A stretch of DNA of 64,000 nucleotides from Promicromonospora sp. AC04 (GCF_003058225.1 NZ_QBUG01000001.1:806001-870000); one strand, 5' to 3'; counted from the first letter of the stretch, positions 52,967 through 62,184 are shown. Translations and numbers: made by a program. The notes: generated by a model not told the origin, from the sequence alone.

Positions 52967-54253
52967 TCAGAACGCACCCGCGAGCCGTTCCACGACCCAC
53001 CACAGCGCAACCGCCGCGATCGCCGTGCAGGCCGCACCGAGCACCCAGCGGGCAGCCCGCGGGGCCCGGACGCGCAGCAGCACCAGCAGCGGGAACACCA
53101 CAGCGATGATGCCGAGCTGCACCGCCTCGATGCCCACGTTGAACGACAGCAGCGACCACAGCAGGGTCCACGACCACGCCGCGTCGATGCCGAGCGCGCC
53201 CGCGAACCCGACGCCGTGCACCAGGCCGAAGACGAACACCACGGGCAGCCGCCAGCGGTCCCAGGCGGTCAGAGCGTCCCGGGAACCGGCCGGGGCCCGC
53301 CACCGCAGGGCGTCCCGCACGGGGCCCGACGTCGTCCCGTCGCCGTGCGTGACCGCCCCGCCACCACCAAGTGCCCCGCCATCCCCGAACGCCCCGCCGC
53401 CACCGCGCCAGATCAGTACCAGGTCGACCGCCGCCACCACCGCGATCGACGCCGCGATCACCGGCTCGACCACCATTGAGGGCACGGAGACCACACCAAG
53501 GGCCGCGAGCAGGAACGTCACGGAGTGCGCCACCGTGAACGCGGTGGCGGTCCAGACGACGTCGCGCAGCCGACGCGCGCCGATCAGCAGCGCCAGCAGG
53601 AACAGCACGTGGTCCAGCCCGAACAGCAGGTGCTCGCCGCCCAGCACGAAGAACTCCCCGACCTGCTTCAGCAGGCGGTGCTCCCCCGTCGTCAGGGTGG
53701 GCGACGCCGCGGTGAGCACCGCGGAGCCCTCCTCCTCGTCGAGCGTGTACCGGACGATCGTCTCCGTGGAGTGCACGAACGACTCCGCGTCCGGGAACAG
53801 CGCGCTGGAGACCTCGTGCACGCCCCCGGGCTCGCCGGCGCAGGCGAAGGAGTACGTGAGCGAGGCATAGGCCCGCTCGCCGCGCTCCACGACGTCGGCC
53901 GCGTCGAGCGCCGGGGCGCACGGCTCGCCGTCGTGCGTGACCGCGAAGCGGTCGGTGACGTACCCGTCCACTTCGGCCTCGTGCTCGTCGAGCTGGGCGA
54001 GCTGGTCATCCCGGCCGGTGGCCTCGTACGCCTCGGCCCGCAGCCAGGCGGACTTCATGAGCAGGTCGTACTCGAGGTCGAGCACCGCAACGACGTCCGG
54101 GCCGCCGCCCTCCGGACCGGACGACGACGGCGCCGTGGTCACCTCGGCGTAGACGTCACTGGTGGCGTCGTGCGCCGAGGCGACCTGCCCCACGGCGGGG
54201 CTGCTCAGCACTGCGAGCAGCCCCGCCAGGGCCAAGGTGCGGCGGAGCCTCAA
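52967..54253 (-). CDS. HupE/UreJ-family membrane protein
   Basis: 428-aa protein with a signal peptide (LRRTLALAGLLAVLSSPAVG, cleavage near ASA-HD), an outward-facing acidic domain of about 180 residues, and then six or more helices. The HupE/UreJ_2 motifs are clear: GGEHLLFGLDHVLFLLALL, TAFTVAHSVTFLLAAL and FVFGLVHGVGFAGAL, each with membrane-embedded His/Asp suited to metal transport (nickel or cobalt is usual). A Gly-rich loop (about 285-310) splits the membrane part. I take TTG at 54253 as start because it overlaps the stop of the preceding gene (TTGA) and leads straight into the signal peptide; an upstream GTG is possible. Confidence 0.8.
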   Translation of the reverse strand: MRLRRTLALAGLLAVLSSPAVGQVASAHDATSDVYAEVTTAPSSSGPEGGGPDVVAVLDLEYDLLMKSAWLRAEAYEATGRDDQLAQLDEHEAEVDGYVTDRFAVTHDGEPCAPALDAADVVERGERAYASLTYSFACAGEPGGVHEVSSALFPDAESFVHSTETIVRYTLDEEEGSAVLTAASPTLTTGEHRLLKQVGEFFVLGGEHLLFGLDHVLFLLALLIGARRLRDVVWTATAFTVAHSVTFLLAALGVVSVPSMVVEPVIAASIAVVAAVDLVLIWRGGGGAFGDGGALGGGGAVTHGDGTTSGPVRDALRWRAPAGSRDALTAWDRWRLPVVFVFGLVHGVGFAGALGIDAAWSWTLLWSLLSFNVGIEAVQLGIIAVVFPLLVLLRVRAPRAARWVLGAACTAIAAVALWWVVERLAGAF

Positions 54254-57200
54254 CGGCGCGCCGTGGTGAAGTACGCCGGCGACGCCGTCGTCGTGCCGCC
54301 ACCGGAGGTGCGGGCGGTGACGAACCAGGCGTACGTGCGGTCCGGCTTGAGGCCCGACCACCGGACGGAGGCGACCTCACCGGAGGCCACCGTGTCCCGG
54401 CCGATCTCGTAGACCGGGTCGTACAGCACCACGGAGTCGGTGCTGAACGACGTGCTGCGGGAGGTCAGGTCGACCGGCAGCACCATGTTGTCCTCGAGGC
54501 CGTTGTACCGGTGCTCGGTGTCGTACTCCGTGGCGCCGAACTCGCCGAGCAGCGGGGAGTAGGTGTCGATGGACACCTCGCCGCGGTCGACGTCGAACTG
54601 GAGCATGCGGAAGAACGACGCGCCGAACTGGAGCTGGTCGGTGGGGTTGTACCCGCCGATCTGGGTGAGCCCGAGCTGGTCCGCGGACACCGTGTAGAAC
54701 TGGTAGTCCGCGAGCAGCTCGACCACGCCGCCGCCGATGTCCCCGACCACGGGCGGGCGCACGTTGGTGCCCACGCCGTGCCGGTGCCCGGCCAGCACCA
54801 TGAAGACGTTCGGGTTGTCCTTGACGAGCAGGTTGTAGAGCAGCGGCCCGTCGGACCCGCCGAAGTTGGCGCCGCGACCGTCGGGCGACGAGGACGGCTC
54901 CAGGTAGTCGTGCGTGAGCAGGATGCCGTTGCGGTCCGAGTACCGGTCGAAGATCGACGCCGCCCACTCGGCCTCGTCCCGCGTCACGCCGTAGGACAGG
55001 CCCACCACCACGAAGTCCAGGCCGCCGGCCGAGAACAGGTCGTAGTGGTTCTCGTTGGAGCCCTCGGTCATGGTGCCGCCGTAGGTGGCGTTCTCCCAGT
55101 CCTCCGCGAGCGCCTCGTAACGGTCCGGCCCGAAGTACCGGTCGTACAGCTCGGGGTCGGTGCCCGACTGGTTGTCGTGGTTGCCCGCGACCACACCGTT
55201 CGGGATGCCCGCGGCGTCGATGCGGCCCTGCGCCTGCGACGCGAACTCGAGCTCGCCCATCACCTGGTCCTCGAGCTCCGGTGGGAACGCCCGGATGTTG
55301 TTCTCGATGATGTCACCGGTGTGCGCCACGTACGCGATCTTGCGCTCGTCGGCGTTCTCGACGATCCAGTCCATGACGCCGTTGTAGCCCTGCGCCCACA
55401 CGGCCCGCTCCTCGGCCGTCTCCTGCTCGACGGCGCCCTCGGACAGGTACTGCGTGTCCGTGTAGTGCACCATCGAGAAGTCGTAGTCGTCCGGGTCCGC
55501 GAACTGGTCCTTGTCCCCCGCGTCGATGTCGTCGGCGAAGGGGTCCTCGCCGGTGACCATGGCGTGGACGATGCCCCGGTCCACGTAGTCCCTGGTCACG
55601 GTGCCCTCCAGCACGGTGCCGTCGACGGCGCCCCGCGCGGAGGCGACGACGTCCCAGACGTCGGTCTCCGGGTTCCAGGCGCGCAGGCTGACCAGGCGGG
55701 CCGGGTCGGCCGTGCCCTCCCAGCGCAGCACCGGCGCCTCGACCCGGCCGCGCACGGGCACGTCGAACCGCTGGTAGGTGACGTCGCCCGACGTCGGCGA
55801 GTCCGCGGACCGGCCGTCGCCAGGCTCCAGCGCCCCCGTGCTGAGCTTCTTCTGGCCGCGTACGTCCAGCGTGGACGGCACGTCGGTCGCCTCGCCCTGC
55901 CAGGCCTTGGTCGGCGTGAGGATCTCGGCGGCGGAGAAGCGCGCGGTGACGCGGCCGCCGTCGGGCTCGGAGACCGTCGCCCTGAGCGTCGCGGTGCGCC
56001 CCACGCCAGAGGTGCCCGACGCCGGCGCGACATCCACCGGCACGTCCGGGATCCCGGCGCTCACGAAGGCGATCTCGTGGGTGACCTCGTTGCCGAGGCC
56101 GTCCGTCGCGGAGACCGCGAGGATGTGGTCACCGGCCGAGAGGCCGGGGCCGACCGGGTCGCCCAGGGCGATCTCCGCGCCGTCGAGCGTCACGTCCGGG
56201 CCCTGCACCACGCCGGAGGGGTCGTCCACCGAGACCGCGAGCGGCACGGTCGAGGTGAGCCGGTCGCCCTCGGCGGGGGTGGCCGAGACGAGCGCCGGGC
56301 CGGAGTTGTCGGTGAAGAGCGCGCGGGTGGCGGTCTCGCCAGTGGTGGAGGTCGCCGCGAGCTCGTGCTCGCCGTCGGACAGCGTGGCGGTGTCGACGTC
56401 GGCGCGCAGGCCGCGGGCGGGGGCGTCCACCTGGAAGGTCAGCGTGACCTCGCGCAGCGCGGTGCCGCTGGAGCCGCAGGTGCCGTCGCCCATCGCGTAG
56501 GAGGGCTTCAGCCCGACGCCGGCCGCGGTGCCGACGGCGGGCGTCAGCGCGAGGTTGGAGATCGTGAAGTCGTCGCGGTTGCAGTCGCCCGCGAACGTGC
56601 CGGTGACGACCTTGACGGTGTTCTCGCCGGGCCGCAGCCACTCGTTCGGGATCGCGATGTCGGCGCGCCGGCTCGCGTACGAGCCGCCCATCGGCGTCTC
56701 GATACCGTTGACGACCAGCAGGTTCGCCGCGTTGCCGTCGACGGCGTTCGAGCCGACGTTAAACGAGAAGGCCGCGTCGCCCGAGCCGAGAGTGTTGATG
56801 GCCTCGACGGCCTCGCCGTCGACCGTGAGCTCCGTCGTGGCGCCGTCCCCGTCCGCCGGGCGGGCGCCCGTGACGGTGACCGTGCCGTTGGCGAGGGTGC
56901 CATCGGTCGGGGTGAGTCGAGGGGCGCCGGCGGGCGCGTTGTTCACGCGGACCCGGTGGGCAGTCGTGTCGCCCGATGCCGTGCGGGCCTCGATCGTGTG
57001 CGCGCCGTTGGCCAGCGTCGTGGTGTCGAGGTCGGCGCTCAGGCCGGTGGTGCCCTGCGGGTCGCCCTGCACGAAGAACGACAGCTCCGCACGCAGCAGC
57101 AGGCTGGTGTTGGTGCCGCAGCTCCCGTCGCCGAACGAGTAGGTGTACTCGTTCTCCTCGCCATCGGCGAGCTCGCCGAGGGGTTCGAGCGTGAAGTCCG

Positions 57201-57780
57201 ACAGCACGAAGTCGTCGTGGTTGACGCCGCAGTCGGTGTCGATGGTGCCCACGACTACCTCGACGGTGTTCTCGCCGGTCACGAGGTACTCGTTGGGGAC
57301 CTCCAGCTCGACGCGCTCGCTCACGGCGTCGGGCAGGTAGATCGGCTCCGACCCGTTGACCGACACGTAGTTCCGATAGCGCGACTCGGTCGAGTTCGTG
57401 GCGACGTCGTAACCGAGGATCGAGGTGCCGAGCGTCTCGGCGGCACCCGGCACGTCGGCGCCGTCGACGGTGAGGCGCTCGATGTCGTCGCCGGGGGCGA
57501 CGGGCTCGGCAGCGACGGGGACGGTCCCCTCGAGGAACTCGCCGTCGTCCGGCGTGAGGACCGGGCTGCCCGACGCCGGGGCCTCCGGCGCGTGCGGGGC
57601 GGTCGCCGTCGTGGCCCCGACCGAGCCGGTGTCCGCGGGGGCGACATTCGCGGGGGCGGCCGACGACGACGTCGCTACCCACCCCGTCATGGCCAGCGTG
57701 GCCGCCGTGACCGCCGCGACGAGGCCGAGCTGCTGCCTGGTCCGCTGTCTCGCTCGCTGATTCCTGGTGACTGGCCGCAT
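54250..57780 (-). CDS. Large secreted metallophosphoesterase with duplicated N-terminal modules
   Basis: 1176-aa exported protein. ATG at 57780 with GGGAGGA; signal peptide to about residue 41. Two related modules of about 200 residues follow (about 75-285 and 285-490), each with VPNEYLVTGENTVEVVVGT or IPNEWLRPGENTVKVVTGT, a DDF motif and a GDG-x-CG loop. Ig-like segments fill about 495-600. The calcineurin-like domain starts near 770: HYTDTQYLS (Asp and Gln rather than Asp-x-His), HTGDIIEN, GNHDN, LTHDY and GHRHG. A fibronectin-like tail ends the protein. The substrate is unknown; nucleotides, phospholipids or glycans are all possible. The HupE-like gene downstream overlaps the stop codon, which suggests metal supply for this enzyme. 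Confidence 0.9.
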   Translation of the reverse strand: MRPVTRNQRARQRTRQQLGLVAAVTAATLAMTGWVATSSSAAPANVAPADTGSVGATTATAPHAPEAPASGSPVLTPDDGEFLEGTVPVAAEPVAPGDDIERLTVDGADVPGAAETLGTSILGYDVATNSTESRYRNYVSVNGSEPIYLPDAVSERVELEVPNEYLVTGENTVEVVVGTIDTDCGVNHDDFVLSDFTLEPLGELADGEENEYTYSFGDGSCGTNTSLLLRAELSFFVQGDPQGTTGLSADLDTTTLANGAHTIEARTASGDTTAHRVRVNNAPAGAPRLTPTDGTLANGTVTVTGARPADGDGATTELTVDGEAVEAINTLGSGDAAFSFNVGSNAVDGNAANLLVVNGIETPMGGSYASRRADIAIPNEWLRPGENTVKVVTGTFAGDCNRDDFTISNLALTPAVGTAAGVGLKPSYAMGDGTCGSSGTALREVTLTFQVDAPARGLRADVDTATLSDGEHELAATSTTGETATRALFTDNSGPALVSATPAEGDRLTSTVPLAVSVDDPSGVVQGPDVTLDGAEIALGDPVGPGLSAGDHILAVSATDGLGNEVTHEIAFVSAGIPDVPVDVAPASGTSGVGRTATLRATVSEPDGGRVTARFSAAEILTPTKAWQGEATDVPSTLDVRGQKKLSTGALEPGDGRSADSPTSGDVTYQRFDVPVRGRVEAPVLRWEGTADPARLVSLRAWNPETDVWDVVASARGAVDGTVLEGTVTRDYVDRGIVHAMVTGEDPFADDIDAGDKDQFADPDDYDFSMVHYTDTQYLSEGAVEQETAEERAVWAQGYNGVMDWIVENADERKIAYVAHTGDIIENNIRAFPPELEDQVMGELEFASQAQGRIDAAGIPNGVVAGNHDNQSGTDPELYDRYFGPDRYEALAEDWENATYGGTMTEGSNENHYDLFSAGGLDFVVVGLSYGVTRDEAEWAASIFDRYSDRNGILLTHDYLEPSSSPDGRGANFGGSDGPLLYNLLVKDNPNVFMVLAGHRHGVGTNVRPPVVGDIGGGVVELLADYQFYTVSADQLGLTQIGGYNPTDQLQFGASFFRMLQFDVDRGEVSIDTYSPLLGEFGATEYDTEHRYNGLEDNMVLPVDLTSRSTSFSTDSVVLYDPVYEIGRDTVASGEVASVRWSGLKPDRTYAWFVTARTSGGGTTTASPAYFTTARR

Positions 57781-57969
57781 GGCCGTCCTCCCTGTTCCGT
57801 GAAGGTGGACGGCTCCGAGCACGCCCGGAGGTCAACCTGTCCCGGGTGAATGAACGGAACGGGAGCAGAAGGCGACAACCGGACAAACTGTGAGACACCT
57901 GAATGAATCGCCTGCTTGGCGGGGCGATCGGAGTGGGTGAACTTTCGCCGGCTTCCAGCGGCCGGCTCC

Positions 57970-57975
57970 TAGGCT
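57970..57975 (+). promoter_or_regulatory. -10 element (TAGGCT), leaderless layout
   Basis: TAGGCT is 8 nt before the ATG at 57984 in the 203-bp gap after the divergent metallophosphoesterase gene. Same hexamer and spacing as at orn. Confidence 0.5.
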
Positions 57976-57983
57976 GCCCTTTC

Positions 57984-58286
57984 ATGACGAACCCTGACGA
58001 CCAGATCCAGCTGTGCTGCTTCCTCTGGGCGCACCCCGGCCAGGAGGCAGCGCTCACGGCATACGAGGACCGCGTTCTGGCGCTCGTCCCGGAGCACGGC
58101 GGCGCGGTCCTGCAACGCGCGGTGTCCGACGGCGCGGACGGCCGGCCGCACGAGGTCCAGCTCTACCGGTTCGCCAGGCAGCAGGACTTGGACGGCTACG
58201 TCGCCGACCCCCGCCGGACGGCGCTGGCCGAGGAGCGGGACCGGGTGGTGGCGCGCACCGAGCTGTTCCCGGTTGACCTGCTGTAG
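57984..58286 (+). CDS. Small alpha/beta-barrel protein, DUF1330 or monooxygenase-like fold
   Basis: 100-aa cytosolic protein. The order strand (IQLCCFLWAHP), helix (GQEAALTAYEDRVLALVPEH), strand (GGAVLQRAVS), strand (PHEVQLYRFA), helix (QQDLDGYVADPRRTALAEER) and closing strand fits the dimeric ferredoxin-like barrel of the DUF1330 and antibiotic-monooxygenase families. No catalytic residues can be named. ATG 57984 is preferred over an upstream in-frame ATG at 57903 because a -10 box lies between them. Terminated by the hairpin at 58305. Confidence 0.75.
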   Translation: MTNPDDQIQLCCFLWAHPGQEAALTAYEDRVLALVPEHGGAVLQRAVSDGADGRPHEVQLYRFARQQDLDGYVADPRRTALAEERDRVVARTELFPVDLL

Positions 58287-58304
58287 CGGGCGTCCAACGG
58301 GAAC

Positions 58305-58338
58305 GGCGAAGGCCCCCACCGTGGTGGGGGCCTTCGCC
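58305..58338. terminator. Bidirectional terminator between the small gene and tRNA-Lys
   Basis: GGCGAAGGCCCCCAC (58305-58319) and its exact complement (58324-58338), 4-nt centre. It serves the plus-strand 100-aa gene and the minus-strand tRNA-Lys, whose 3' end is 7 bp away. Confidence 0.8.
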
Positions 58339-58344
58339 GTGTTG

Positions 58345-58417
<73 letters not shown>

Positions 58418-58526
58418 CTGCGACGGAAAGATTACCAGGGCTTGGACCCTCTGGCGCACCGCTTTCTCCGCCTCGCGACAGGCCCTCGCCACTACCCCGA
58501 GAGGGGCTGCTGGACCGTCGCGTTGG

Positions 58527-58599
<73 letters not shown>

Positions 58600-58712
58600 G
58601 CAACGGGAAGAAACACTACCAGGACCAGCGGCGTCACCGGTAACCGAACGAGCGGCTCGGACCTGTGAACTGCGCGACAGACAGGCGCGACAGACAGGCG
58701 CGACGGACAGGC

Positions 58713-59066
58713 CTACAGGTAGAGGCCCGTCGAGCCGTCCGCCTCGTCGCTCTCGGCCACGCCGTGCACGTCGCGCTCGCGCAGGAGCACGTAGTCCTTG
58801 CCGCCCAGATCTACCTCGGCGCGCTCCTCGGGGTCGTACAGGACGCGGTCGCCGACGTCGACCTGCCGCACGTGCTCACCCTTGGCCACGACCTTCGCCC
58901 ACGCGAGCCGCTTGGGCCCGACGGCGGTCGCCGGGATCACGAGGCCCGCCGTCGACTGCCGCTCCGACGCGTCCGTCTCGGGCTCCACCAGGAGCCGGTC
59001 GTGCAGCATGCGGATCGGAAGGTTGCCAGGCTGGGTAGCGGCGTTCGTCACAGCGGGGGTGCTCAC
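58713..59066 (-). CDS. GroES-like co-chaperonin (Cpn10 family)
   Basis: 117-aa protein of the Cpn10 fold. The pattern MLHDRLLVEPETDASERQST, then AGLVIPATA, KVVAKGEHVRQVDVGDRVLYDP and KDYVLLRERDVHGV matches the family, including the mobile-loop region. It is longer than standard GroES (about 97 aa) at both ends, and no groEL is adjacent. The tail GVAESDEADGSTGLYL differs from canonical GroES, so it may be a paralogue rather than the main groES. Start GTG at 59066, no ribosome binding site; it is divergent from the bcp gene with 92 bp between starts. Confidence 0.82.
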   Translation of the reverse strand: MSTPAVTNAATQPGNLPIRMLHDRLLVEPETDASERQSTAGLVIPATAVGPKRLAWAKVVAKGEHVRQVDVGDRVLYDPEERAEVDLGGKDYVLLRERDVHGVAESDEADGSTGLYL

Positions 59067-59145
59067 AGGACAACGCTACGCGACCGCCGGACGCCGTCGT
59101 CCACAGGCTCCTGGCGTGCGGGACACCGGGAGCCCGGAGGGCGAC

Positions 59146-59151
59146 TAACGT
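59146..59151 (+). promoter_or_regulatory. -10 element (TAACGT) of bcp, leaderless layout
   Basis: TAACGT lies 7 nt before the ATG at 59159. Confidence 0.5.
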
Positions 59152-59158
59152 TGCGGGC

Positions 59159-59638
59159 ATGACGACTCGCCTCGAGCCCGGGGACAAGGCTCCCGACTTC
59201 ACCCTCCCGACCGCCGACGGCGCCACCGTCCGCCTCGCCGACCTGGCGCAGAGCACCGACAAGGGCGTCATCGTGTACTTCTACCCGGCCGCCGCGACGC
59301 CGGGATGCACCAAGGAGGCGTGCGACTTCCGCGACTCGGAGGCATCCCTCCTGGGCGCGGGCTACGCCGTCGTAGGCATCTCCCCCGACAAGGTCGCCAA
59401 GCTGGCCAAGTTCGCGCAGGACGAGACGCTCACCTTCCCGCTCGCGTCCGACGAGGACCACGCGACGCTGGAGGCGTACGGCGCCTGGGGCGAGAAGCAG
59501 AACTATGGCAAGACGTACGTGGGCGTGATCCGCTCCACGGTCGTGGTGAACCCGGACCTGACGGTCGCCGAGTCGTTCTACAACGTCAAGGCGACGGGCC
59601 ACGTAGCCCGCATCCGCAAGGTCCTCGGGCTCGACTGA
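59159..59638 (+). CDS. bcp: Thioredoxin-dependent thiol peroxidase (BCP/PrxQ)
   Basis: 159-aa peroxiredoxin that reduces peroxides with electrons from thioredoxin. The peroxidatic motif ATPGCTKEACDFRD has CP Cys50 and the resolving Cys55 five residues later, as in E. coli BCP. The N-terminus LEPGDKAPDFTLPTADG is typical. The stop overlaps the next start by one base (TGATG). A thioredoxin gene is 1.3 kb downstream on the other strand and could be its reductant. Confidence 0.93.
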   Translation: MTTRLEPGDKAPDFTLPTADGATVRLADLAQSTDKGVIVYFYPAAATPGCTKEACDFRDSEASLLGAGYAVVGISPDKVAKLAKFAQDETLTFPLASDEDHATLEAYGAWGEKQNYGKTYVGVIRSTVVVNPDLTVAESFYNVKATGHVARIRKVLGLD

Positions 59639-60849
59639 TGGGCTCGCCCGCCGACCTGCTCGACGTCGACGCCGAGCTCAGCGACACCGAGCTGGCCACG
59701 CGGGACCGCGTGCGGGAGTTCGTGGACCGGCGAGTCCGGCCGAACATCGCCCGCTGGTTCGCCGATGCCTACTTCCCGCGCGAGCTCGTCCCCGAGCTGG
59801 GCGAGCTCGGGCTGCTCGGCATGCACCTGCACGGCCATGGCTGCGCCGGGCGGTCCGCCGTCGAGTACGGGCTGGCGGCGCAGGAGCTGGAGGCCGGCGA
59901 CTCCGGCATCCGCACGTTCGTGTCGGTGCAGGGCTCGCTGGCGATGTCGGCGATCCACAAGCACGGCTCCGAGGCCCAGAAGCAGCAGTGGCTGCCGCGG
60001 ATGGCGACGGGCGAGGTGGTGGGCTGCTTCGGGCTGACCGAGCCCGGAGCGGGCTCCGACCCGGCGGGCATGACCACCCGCGCCCGCTTCGAGCCGGGCA
60101 GCGAGGGCGGCGACGCCGGTGGCGAGTGGGTCCTGGACGGCGCCAAGCGGTGGATCGGTATGGCCTCGTTCGCCGACGTGGCGATCATCTGGGCCAAGGT
60201 CCGCGAGCCCCAGGACGACGGCGGCGAGCGGGACCGCGTGCGCGGGTTCATCGTGCCGACGTCGGCCCCGGGCTTCTCCGCCGTGCCCATCGAGCCGAAG
60301 CTGTCGATGCGCGCGTCCGTGCAGTGCGACATCACGCTGGACGGCGTGCGCGTGCCCGCGGACGCCATCCTGCCGGAGCACCCCGGCCTGGCGGGGCCGT
60401 TCGCGTGCCTCGACGAGGCGCGCTACGGCATCGTGTGGGGCGCGGTCGGCGCCGCGCGGGACGCGTTCGAGTCCGCCCTGGCCTACGCCAAGGGGCGCGA
60501 GCAGTTCGGTACGCCGATCGCGGGCTTCCAGCTCACGCAGGCCAAGCTCGTCGACATGGCGCTGGAGATCACCAAGGCGCAGCTCATGGCGCTGCGCCTC
60601 GGCCGGCTCAAGGACGCCGGGCGCCTGGAGGGGCACATGATCTCGGCGGGCAAGCTGAACAACGCGCGCATCGCCATCGACATCTGCCGCGAGGCACGCA
60701 CCGTGCTGGGCGGCAACGGCATCACGCTCGACCACTCGCCGATGCGGCACGCCAGCAACCTGGAGTCGGTGCGCACCTACGAGGGCACCGACGAGGTGCA
60801 CACGCTGGTGCTGGGCCGACACATCACGGGGATCGCCGCGTTCCGCTGA
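59638..60849 (+). CDS. Acyl-CoA dehydrogenase, glutaryl-CoA dehydrogenase-like
   Basis: 403-aa FAD enzyme that introduces a double bond into an acyl-CoA. The flavin and substrate motifs are CFGLTEPGAGSDPAGM, KRWIGMASFADVAIIWAK and FGTPIAGFQLTQAKLVDMAL. The catalytic base is Glu382 in RTYEGTDEVHTLVLGRHITG, a position and context that match the glutaryl-CoA dehydrogenase branch. The gene is coupled to bcp (TGATG), an unusual partner. Decarboxylating activity is not certain from sequence. Confidence 0.9.
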   Translation: MGSPADLLDVDAELSDTELATRDRVREFVDRRVRPNIARWFADAYFPRELVPELGELGLLGMHLHGHGCAGRSAVEYGLAAQELEAGDSGIRTFVSVQGSLAMSAIHKHGSEAQKQQWLPRMATGEVVGCFGLTEPGAGSDPAGMTTRARFEPGSEGGDAGGEWVLDGAKRWIGMASFADVAIIWAKVREPQDDGGERDRVRGFIVPTSAPGFSAVPIEPKLSMRASVQCDITLDGVRVPADAILPEHPGLAGPFACLDEARYGIVWGAVGAARDAFESALAYAKGREQFGTPIAGFQLTQAKLVDMALEITKAQLMALRLGRLKDAGRLEGHMISAGKLNNARIAIDICREARTVLGGNGITLDHSPMRHASNLESVRTYEGTDEVHTLVLGRHITGIAAFR

Positions 60850-60872
60850 CCTGCCCGTAGACTGAGCGCCGC

Positions 60873-60954
60873 GCGCGAGTGGCGTAATTGGCAGCCGCGC
60901 CAGGTTTAGGTCCTGGTGTCTTCGGACGTGCGGGTTCGAGTCCCGCCTCGCGCA
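60873..60954 (+). tRNA. tRNA-Leu (anticodon TAG)
   Basis: Acceptor GCGCGAG pairs with CTCGCGC. The anticodon stem CCAGG/CCTGG holds loop TTTAGGT with TAG at 60907-60909. A long variable arm (TGTCTTCGGACG) marks it as class II. No encoded CCA. Confidence 0.96.
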
Positions 60955-60986
60955 CCCTTCGGCTCTGCTGTGCCGGCCCAGCCGCG

Positions 60987-61349
60987 TCAGTTCTGCTGTG
61001 CGGCGAGGTCCTTCTTCACTGCCTCCATGTCGAGGCCGCGCACGGCCTCGACCACCTCGGCGAGGCCCTTGGCGGGCAGCGCGCCCGCCTGGCGGAAGAC
61101 CAGCACGCCGTCGCGGAACGCCATCAGCGTCGGGATGGACGTCACCTGCGCGGCCGCCGAGATGCCCGGGTTGGCGTCGGTGTCGATCTTGGCGTGCACG
61201 ATGTCGTCGTTCTTGTCCGAGGATGCCTCGAAGACCGGGCCGAACATCTTGCACGGCGGGCACCACGTGGCCCAGAAGTCCACCAGGACTATCCCGTTGT
61301 TGCTGACGGTCTTCTCGAACGTGGCGTCGGTGATCTCGACGGTTGCCAT
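60987..61349 (-). CDS. Thioredoxin with a CPPC active site
   Basis: 120-aa thioredoxin fold: VLVDFWATWCPPCKMFGPVF with Cys30 and Cys33. The usual site is CGPC; the CPPC variant shifts redox potential and is seen in a minority of thioredoxins. IPTLMAFRDGVLV contains the cis-Pro loop. The C-terminal tail is a charged helix. Only 32 bp separate it from the upstream-facing tRNA-Leu. It is expressed alone, with about 156 bp to the divergent DUF4916 gene. Confidence 0.92.
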   Translation of the reverse strand: MATVEITDATFEKTVSNNGIVLVDFWATWCPPCKMFGPVFEASSDKNDDIVHAKIDTDANPGISAAAQVTSIPTLMAFRDGVLVFRQAGALPAKGLAEVVEAVRGLDMEAVKKDLAAQQN

Positions 61350-61493
61350 GTCACGCTTCCTCTCGTTGGGCGTCTCCCTGGTGAAGCACAGTTCTGCTCT
61401 CCGCTATTCCAGGAACAACAGCTCCGTGATCAGTTCAACACCGCTCGTGCCGGTCCGGCGGCGCGGAATAAGGCACCGCGAGGCCCGACCTGG

Positions 61494-61499
61494 TAGAAC
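61494..61499 (+). promoter_or_regulatory. -10 element (TAGAAC), leaderless layout
   Basis: TAGAAC is 6 nt before the GTG at 61506. Confidence 0.4.
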
Positions 61500-61505
61500 G
61501 GACCC

Positions 61506-62075
61506 GTGACGGACACTGCCGACTACCCAGCCGACGATTTCTACCACGACCCCTCCCAGGTGTCGGGGTGGCTGACCGACGAGGACCTCGCCGTCGTACG
61601 GGCGCAGCTCCCGCTCGTGTACGTCGATGCCGTTCCGGTCCGCGTCGACGACTCGGGCGACGTGGTCGCCGTCGGGCTGCTCCTGCGGGTGAACACCCAG
61701 GGCACGATGACGCGGGCCGTGGTCTCGGGGCGCGTCATGTACCACGAGCGGCTCCGGGACGCGCTGCTGCGGCACATCGAGAAGGACCTGGGCCCGGTCG
61801 CGCTGCCGCAGGTCCCGCCGTCGCCGCAGCCGTTCACCGTCGCCGAGTACTTCCCGACGCCGGGCATCACCGCGTTTCACGACCCGCGCCAGCACGCGGT
61901 GTCACTCGCGTACGTGGTGCCCGTGACGGGCGACTGCCGCCCGCAGCAGAACGCCCTGGACCTCGCCTGGCTGACGCCGGAGGAGGCGTGCGCCGACGAC
62001 GTCCAGGCCGAGATGATGAACGGCCAGGGCATGCTGCTCAAGCAGGCAATGGCCCACGTGGGCCGGCTTCCGTGA
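61506..62075 (+). CDS. DUF4916 (Nudix-like) protein
   Basis: 189-aa cytosolic protein. It has the DUF4916 start FYHDPSQVSGWLTDEDLAVV and a Nudix-like central motif, GRVMYHERLRDALLRHIEKD (about 77-96). In the Nudix box GX5EX7REUXEEXGU the REUXEE part is RHIEKD, so one of the metal-binding glutamates is Lys. The family is common in actinobacteria and has no settled function; hydrolase activity is doubtful. Start GTG, apparently leaderless. Confidence 0.75.
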   Translation: MTDTADYPADDFYHDPSQVSGWLTDEDLAVVRAQLPLVYVDAVPVRVDDSGDVVAVGLLLRVNTQGTMTRAVVSGRVMYHERLRDALLRHIEKDLGPVALPQVPPSPQPFTVAEYFPTPGITAFHDPRQHAVSLAYVVPVTGDCRPQQNALDLAWLTPEEACADDVQAEMMNGQGMLLKQAMAHVGRLP

Positions 62076-62184
62076 GGTAGCGCTTTCGCCACCGGGTGCA
62101 TCACGCCGCGATCGTCCGAGTGGACGAGCACTCCTCCACGAGTGCACCTAGCCTGATCCTTGATACCTGAAGATGTCGGTTCCC

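Noticed and set aside
54511-57849. Plus-strand open frame of over 1100 codons opposite the metallophosphoesterase gene
   Set aside because: Composition is shadow-like (repeats of Val, Arg, Gly and Asp) and the minus strand carries clear domain motifs and a signal peptide.
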